Positions 58,620-64,000 of a stretch of DNA of 64,000 nt are shown here, piece by piece. The stretch's first letter is position 1. Each line of letters begins with the position of its first letter. The stretch spans positions 42,644,664 to 42,708,663 of the forward strand of contig BRKX01000006.1 of assembly GCA_026008535.1 (NCBI GenBank), given 5' to 3'. The DNA comes from Perilla frutescens (lineage: Eukaryota > Streptophyta > Magnoliopsida > Lamiales > Lamiaceae). Position numbers and translations under genes: made by a program. Under the pieces are notes generated by a model that worked only from the letters and a program-made list of their open reading frames with translations, was not told where the DNA came from and did not search any database.

Positions 58620-59945
58620 TCGTTGCATATTTGAAGCAAAACGGTTAAATACAGACAAGAGGAGTTGAAGATGGATTTAATTAGGCTCTTGAGCTAATTA
58701 AATACTAAATTAAAGCCTAATGTACTGGATTAAATGATCAAAATCCGAAGAAATATGAATCCCAGTGCGAAAATAGCTTAGGTCAACCCAGAAAGTGTCG
58801 GTCGACCCAGCCCAATACAAATTGTTAAGGCTTGGGTCGACCCAACCCAATTTTACTTAGGTCAGCCCTGTGTAAAAACATGGCTCTTGGTTGACCGAGC
58901 CAGCTCGGTCGACCCATGTATCTGGGTCCACGGGATGTGATTTTTTTATCTCCAAGTCAGAATTTTAAACCTAGATATAAAAACTCCCACTTTGATACAC
59001 GCCTCATATGTTATGAAGGACGCCTCATACTACACCATACACTTAGAATACACCAAGGGGGAAAAGAAAATGATAGAAGTTTGATGTCTACTCGAGATGA
59101 GTTAACGAGGTTGTTAGAGACGGAGTGCTATTGCAGACGAGACAAGATCACTAGATTTATCCGTGTTATTCGGTTCTTTTGTTAATTTTATCATGAACAC
59201 TTATACTTTGGTTTTTATTATTTATTTAATTATGTCTAGCTAATTTCATAGTTAGGTTTTAGGGATTGGATGTTATGGATTTTATAATATGATTTAATTA
59301 CTTTCTTCTTGCTATCTCTCGGGGCTTGATTTCTATGAGTTTATTTATATCGTGTATGGATGCTTGATTACCATTTATGCAAGCTAGTCATTAATTTGAA
59401 GTACTGACCGGATAAGAATTAGTGATAGAAAGTAGAAATCAGGTTATGTATGCTTGGAAAGATCGACCAAGTGAACGAATATCACATAGGGTTGAATAAA
59501 TCTTTGTGTGCTAGATTGTGAGTAATGATATGTATGAAGAACCGACCGCAGTGAAGTGCACGCTCACTATATCTATGTTATAATTTATGCCCTTTAAAAG
59601 CAGCATGATAACAAACTAATGATTCCCCACCATTGATAGATTAAAGACAGAAGTCAGGTTGTAAGAGTTAATGAATATTAATAATTGATATAATAATTCA
59701 GTTTCCCTAAAGCCTAGGTTTTCATTTAATTAATTAATCCAGTTGTTTTATTCTCTACTTTTATTTGTGCTATTTTATTTCATTCCATTTTTACTTGCTT
59801 ATTCCGTGTCTAGATATTAATTAGTTATTTGTGTTTAAGAACATGAAAATAACAGTCCTTGTGGGATACGATACTCTTGTTCACTTAAGTATTACAATAA
59901 CGTCGTGCACTTGCGGTTTACTTATTTGTTAATAAATTGCATGTC
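58620..59945 (+). mobile_element. LTR-like insertion in element B (first)
   Basis: The block differs in composition from element B. It contains several ggtcgacc palindromes (58,799-58,915) and ends with gtccttgtgggatacgata, a phrase pattern (gtgggat-cga) common near the 3' end of plant LTRs. No flanking duplication is found and no coding domain is present. The 89-codon frame at 58,916-59,185 is unrecognised. Assignment as a solo LTR is tentative. Confidence 0.35.
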
Positions 59946-60261
59946 AAAGATGCACCACGTTTTTCTTATGCTCCTTTTATTTACATTAATGCCAAATATG
60001 AAATATACCCATATGTAATTGACTATCTTTAATCAAACTCATATAACTTCAACCATGGTTAATATTTTTTTGAAATTCTTTTTTTTTTATTAAAAACTAC
60101 AATTCACTAGCTTTCCAACCATATAAAGTTTATTATTTAATTATTTACTAATAAAAATAGTTTTGCCTTCAAAGTTAAATATTTTTTCGTAATGCATATG
60201 ACAATAGTCTCATAACGTTAGCATCATCAATCTTAATGTTAGCTAACAAGTTCATTTATTT

Positions 60262-61790
60262 CGTATTTTTCTGAGCATTTTAGTCGATCTAAATGTCATT
60301 TTTAGTTTTTTTGAGTCGAAAAGAACCAGAGAATTTGTCAAGGATATTTCACAGATCAAATCTGGTGAAAGAGACATTTTGCCTAATTATTCAAGCATAT
60401 CTCAACGCCATAAACAACATCTAGAGGCACTCAGGAACTTCTTCAACATCATCCAACATTCAGGAAGTGGAATGGGCATACCAGATACGAATGAAGCTGA
60501 CTAGATGATGTCGTGCCCACATTGCTCGTATAGATTCGACCAAGGCTTGAAGAGGGCACACATGGAATTCTCAGAATTCAGTTGAGCGTGGAAGATAGGG
60601 GCTAATCCGAAGAGAGTTGGTGTAAAGTTGGACTGCTGGAAGGTGTGAAGCTGAGATGATAAGAAGAAATCCCTGAAAATTCGGGATTTAATCAACAATC
60701 CTCTGGATAAGGTTTATCCAGTCTAATAGAGAGGGCATGCCAATTCCGGAAGCGGTTGAAGACCCCGCCTGTGGGGAAATTTGAATTCGGACTGTTCACC
60801 TATTTAAACATGTTATTTTTCTAGAAACAATAGTTAGTCGGAGTCAGATACAATCTTTAAAAGTCTGCACGTTACTTTCCGTTTTGTTTTACTTTTCAAG
60901 CTGCCATGGCAGCAAGAACAATCTGAGAGGCCTTATGCCCTCGGGACTAGGATCTGCTTTTGTATGCTCAACGTTGGAGTTGAGTAGTTTATATTTTTTC
61001 AGTAAGTTTATCTTAATTTATGTCTTTAATTATTGCAAGTTTATTTCCATCTAGCATGAGTGGCTAGATTTTCATTTTCGATATTTGAAAGATAAATAAA
61101 ATTATGGACTCATGAGGCCGTGTAGGCATATTACTGCATGAATTGTTTCTGTAGATTTTTTATCTTGTTCTAAGTGAGTGAGTGTTTGAAATGGCTAATG
61201 TGGTTGATCACTCTTTAGTTGTAGAGGGCACACCAATATTAATTGAATTGGCAAATCGTGAATGTGTGTTGATTCATATAGTAATTAGGAAATCAATGGG
61301 TTGTGGTGGGCACACAAGGATTTAGTAAACACAATAAACTTGGGTTCGTCTAGGGCACACTGCTGCCTAGTTATTTACATCTCTTTGGGAAACCGGGGGG
61401 TGGGTGATAGGTTAGGGGTTTAATCGAAGAGGAATCACTTTTAAACCTATACTGAACGGGTGAATGAGGAGACTTAGCGAGGAATTCGATCTCCATAACT
61501 GGGTAACTTAGTAATGTAGGAAAATCGATGTGTTCATGATCGAGTGAATTAAACTTAAATCAAATTCTAGTTCAAATGACGGAAACTTTTGTTATTTGAT
61601 TCTCTCTAATTTATTTTGCAGATTTATATTTTCAGTAAGGTAACAATACAAACCAACCCCCTTTAGTGATTAGTGACCCGAAAGTGGAATCACATTAGCT
61701 CTCTGTGGGATCGACCCGTACTCATGAGCTAACTACGCTCGCTGTGGGCAAAAAGAGTTACAAATATTATTTTGAGCACGAAACGACCGC
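60262..61790 (+). mobile_element. LTR-like insertion in element B (second)
   Basis: Element B motifs stop at about 60,245 and resume at 61,797 (gttag on both sides). Between them is sequence containing tgtgggatcgacccgtactc at 61,706-61,725, typical of plant LTR 3' regions, and a ctatttaaac TATA-like string near 60,800. No coding domain and no clear TG...CA termini are visible, so solo LTR is an inference. Confidence 0.35.
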
Positions 61791-62078
61791 GTGTCGTTAG
61801 CATTATCAATACTTATATTAGCATAGTCAATGTCTTTATTAGCATATGATGCTATCTCTATTAGCACGCAGCTAGAAAGTCTATTTTTAAATTTGCTCTT
61901 GATATTGAAAAAATTGCGAAAATGTTATCGTATTTTTCTTATGTCCCTTTTATTTACAACTATGCCACCGTTTATTTTGACCAAATCTAGACATTCCAAT
62001 CTTAAAATTAAAGGGCGTGAATTAGTTTCTAGTTCTCACACCAAAGTTGGTTCTTTCTAGAACCACTATATATATATA

Positions 62079-64000
62079 GTATAGAGATCAAATGAGAACC
62101 AATTCCCTGTGTAGGAACTAGGAACTAATATGGAGCGTTGGATCAATGATTTTCTAAGGCTCAAATCAATCTCAAAAAAATGGGGTCAAAAATGCAATAT
62201 CTTAAGAATTATATTAAGATAAGGGTATATATGTCATTATATTACATATCAATTATCTGTAGTAAATATATATATTCCATATATTGTGGGATTATATGGG
62301 AACGTTTTTTTTTAATTTTGGACAATTTTTACAAATATTTTTTTTACAGAGTTGTATCTATCGGTGTTTCATATTTTAATTCATCACACACCAGTTCAAT
62401 ATTCTTATTGCTTAGGTCTCTTACGATTGAAAGAATTGTTGCAGATTATAGACAAGTTATATTTGTCAGATTTCATCGGTCTCACTCGAGTTTTCGTCTG
62501 ATTAAGGAAGATACAGGTATTATGTTCTCCATTAATGGTGTAGAGATATTGGTGGGATCTGATAGGAACGCGTATGTCTGACGTTTAGCAAATTTTTTAT
62601 ACTGAATTAGCAAATTATAGATTTGTTAATAACAAATCGGTAATATTTTTATGTGAAAATTCAAATTTTTTTAAATGGTTTCGGTGTGATTTGCATGATA
62701 GTAGATGTTTGCAGAGAATAGACGTGCATTTCATATTTATTATAGATGATGGATGCTTTCTCATATTTGGTTGTGGAAGTTTTCAAGTTATTTAAAAAAA
62801 ATAGCTAAAATGGCATGAATTGTTGTGTGCAAAATAAGAATGTATTTTTTTCACAAGTTCTTACTCCATTGTATATTATAATCACGCCGGTTATCGTCTG
62901 ATTATGCAAGATACATGTATTGTGTTATCCGTTAATGTATCTTTATATGCGTAGGGATATAGGTGGAATCTGGTAGGGACGCGTATGTCTGACATATAGC
63001 AAATTTTGTATGCGGAATTAGCAAATTATATATTTGTTAATAGCAAATCGGCAATAGTTTTATGTGAAAATTTGATTTTTTAAATGGTTTCAGTGTGATT
63101 TGCATGATAGTGAGATGTTTGCAGAGAATGAGCATTTCATATTTATTATAGATGATGGATACTTTCTCGTATTTGGTTGTGGAAGTTTTCAAGTTATTTA
63201 AAAAAAATAGCTAAAATGGCATGAATTGTTATGTGCAAAATAAGAATGTATTTTTTTCACAAGTTCTTACTCCATTGTATATTATAATCACGCGGGTTAT
63301 CGTCTGATTATGCAAGATACATGTATTGTGTTATCCGTTAATGTATCTTTGTATGCGTAGGGATATGGGTGGAATATGTTAGGGACACGTATGCCTGACG
63401 TATAGCAAATTTTGTATGCGGAATTAGCAAATTATAGATTTGTTAATAACAAATCGGTAATATTTTTACGTGAAATTTTGATTTTTTTTTAAATGATTTC
63501 AGTGTGATTTGCATGATAGTGAGATGTTTGCAGAGAATGGGCATTTCATATTTATTATAGATGATAGATGCTTTTTTCGTATTTGGTTGTGGAAGTTTTC
63601 AAGTTATTAAAAAAAATAGTTAAAATGGCATGAATTGTTGTGTGCAAAATAAGAATGCATTTTTTTTTTCACAAGTTCTTACTCAATTGTATACTATAAT
63701 CACACCGGTTATCGTCTGATTATGCAAGATACATGTATTGTGTTATCCGTTAATGTATCTTTGTATGCATAGGGATATGGGTGGAGGGACGCCTATGTCT
63801 AACGTTTAGCAAATTTTTTATGCGTAATTAGCAAATTATAGATTTTTTAATAGCATATCGGTAATATTTTATGTGAAAATATGATTTATTTTTTTGATGA
63901 TAGGATGGTCTCTTTTTTTTAAATGATTTCAATGTGCTTTGCATGATAGTGAGATGTTTGCAGAGAATGGGCATTTCATATTTATGATAGACGATAGATG
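62079..64000 (+). mobile_element. Element C: TA-flanked repeat, continues past the window
   Basis: It starts gtatagagatcaaatgagaa directly after a (TA)n run. It is alignable over its whole visible length with the reverse complement of element A's right half, including caaaaatgcaatatcttaag and cagagttgtatctatcggtg. The open frame at 62,180-62,581 is matched by a minus-strand frame in element A (38,091-37,837), but similarity decays with frameshifts, so I do not call it a gene. Confidence 0.75.
62560..64000 (+). repeat. Tandem array of about 405-bp units in element C
   Basis: Unit junctions (cgtatgtctgac or variants) are at about 62,571, 62,982, 63,388 and 63,792, with spacings of 411, 406 and 404 bp. 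The last visible unit carries gatgataggatggtctct at about 63,896-63,913. Each unit contains two or three agcaaatt motifs and gtggaagttttcaagttatt. Confidence 0.93.

Larger units (their letters stand above)
56691..62066. mobile_element. Element B: TA-flanked repeat related to elements A and C
   Basis: The left end gggaatagattaaatgagg follows a tatata run and parallels element A (ggggtgggttaaaatgagaa). The next 200 bp show the same order of features, with a second aggaacca box and ccatagat. The right end, ggttctttctagaaccac, abuts another (TA)n run at 62,066-62,077. The interior (57,400-58,440 and 60,180-60,260, 61,795-61,880) is filled with ttagcat / gctaa motifs. Segments near 58,290-58,440 are duplicated at 60,185-60,245 and 61,797-61,870. 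Two LTR-like stretches interrupt it. Confidence 0.55.

Noticed and set aside
1..64000. CRISPR arrays, bacterial operons, rRNA or tRNA genes
   Set aside because: Tandem repeats present are satellites or minisatellites with no CRISPR-like repeat-spacer structure. No tRNA or rRNA signature was found, and the sequence is clearly plant nuclear.

Overview
This window looks like a repeat-dominated stretch of a flowering-plant nuclear genome, probably a eudicot. The background is very AT-rich. It holds LTR retrotransposons with plant-type initiator-Met tRNA primer sites, Mutator-like (MULE), hAT and CACTA DNA transposons, and (TA)n, (CT)n and (CA)n microsatellites. I find no complete ordinary host gene, no tRNA or rRNA gene and no CRISPR array. 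Every convincing coding region belongs to a mobile element. Taxonomy below eudicot is a guess.

Left part (1-16,879). AT-rich sequence with decayed repeats leads to a Copia-type 3' LTR on the minus strand (9,283-9,729). The Copia 3' region is split by a complete short LTR element (9,833-13,505). That element has identical-length 882-bp LTRs differing at about nine positions and a 5-bp target duplication. It carries a gag gene but no pol; pol is replaced by a degenerate minisatellite (TR-GAG type). At 13,949 a CACTA-type left end begins. The region to its right holds exon-like pieces resembling a WD40/TFIIIC-subunit gene and a 378-bp Mutator MITE with a perfect 9-bp target duplication.

Middle part (16,880-31,551). 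A 2.2-kb chromovirus-type LTR with primer site contains a 589-bp hAT MITE. It abuts a degenerate Ty3/Gypsy element (19,605-31,551). The gag-pol of that element (CCHC, protease, reverse transcriptase, RNase H, integrase) is recognisable but broken by frameshifts and stops. Its 3' LTR is split by a Copia-type solo LTR (26,591-30,695), which is itself split by a 2.3-kb solo LTR (27,189-29,530). Each nested layer has an exact 5-bp target duplication, so the order of events can be read directly.

Right part (31,552-64,000). Three related elements (A 34,355-38,162; B 56,691-about 62,066; C from 62,079 off the window end) have termini reading like aaatgagaacc, each abutting a (TA)n run. A and C carry a tandem array of a unit of about 405 bp. 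All three are full of short TTAGCAAATT/TTAGCAT-type motifs.

The most striking object is a 12,457-bp Mutator-like element (44,139-56,595) with long terminal inverted repeats and a perfect 9-bp target duplication. It holds two convergent genes. On the plus strand is an eight-exon gene with an unbroken 967-residue reading frame, combining a DUF1985-like region with a C-terminal Ulp1-type cysteine protease. On the minus strand is a 760-codon MURA-type transposase with all DDE and SWIM residues. Its C-terminal zinc-knuckle exon appears to be one base out of frame. Between the two genes lies a five-copy 342-bp satellite. The gene pair is known for Ulp1-bearing MULEs; the embedded satellite and the clustered GCGCGC motifs look unusual.
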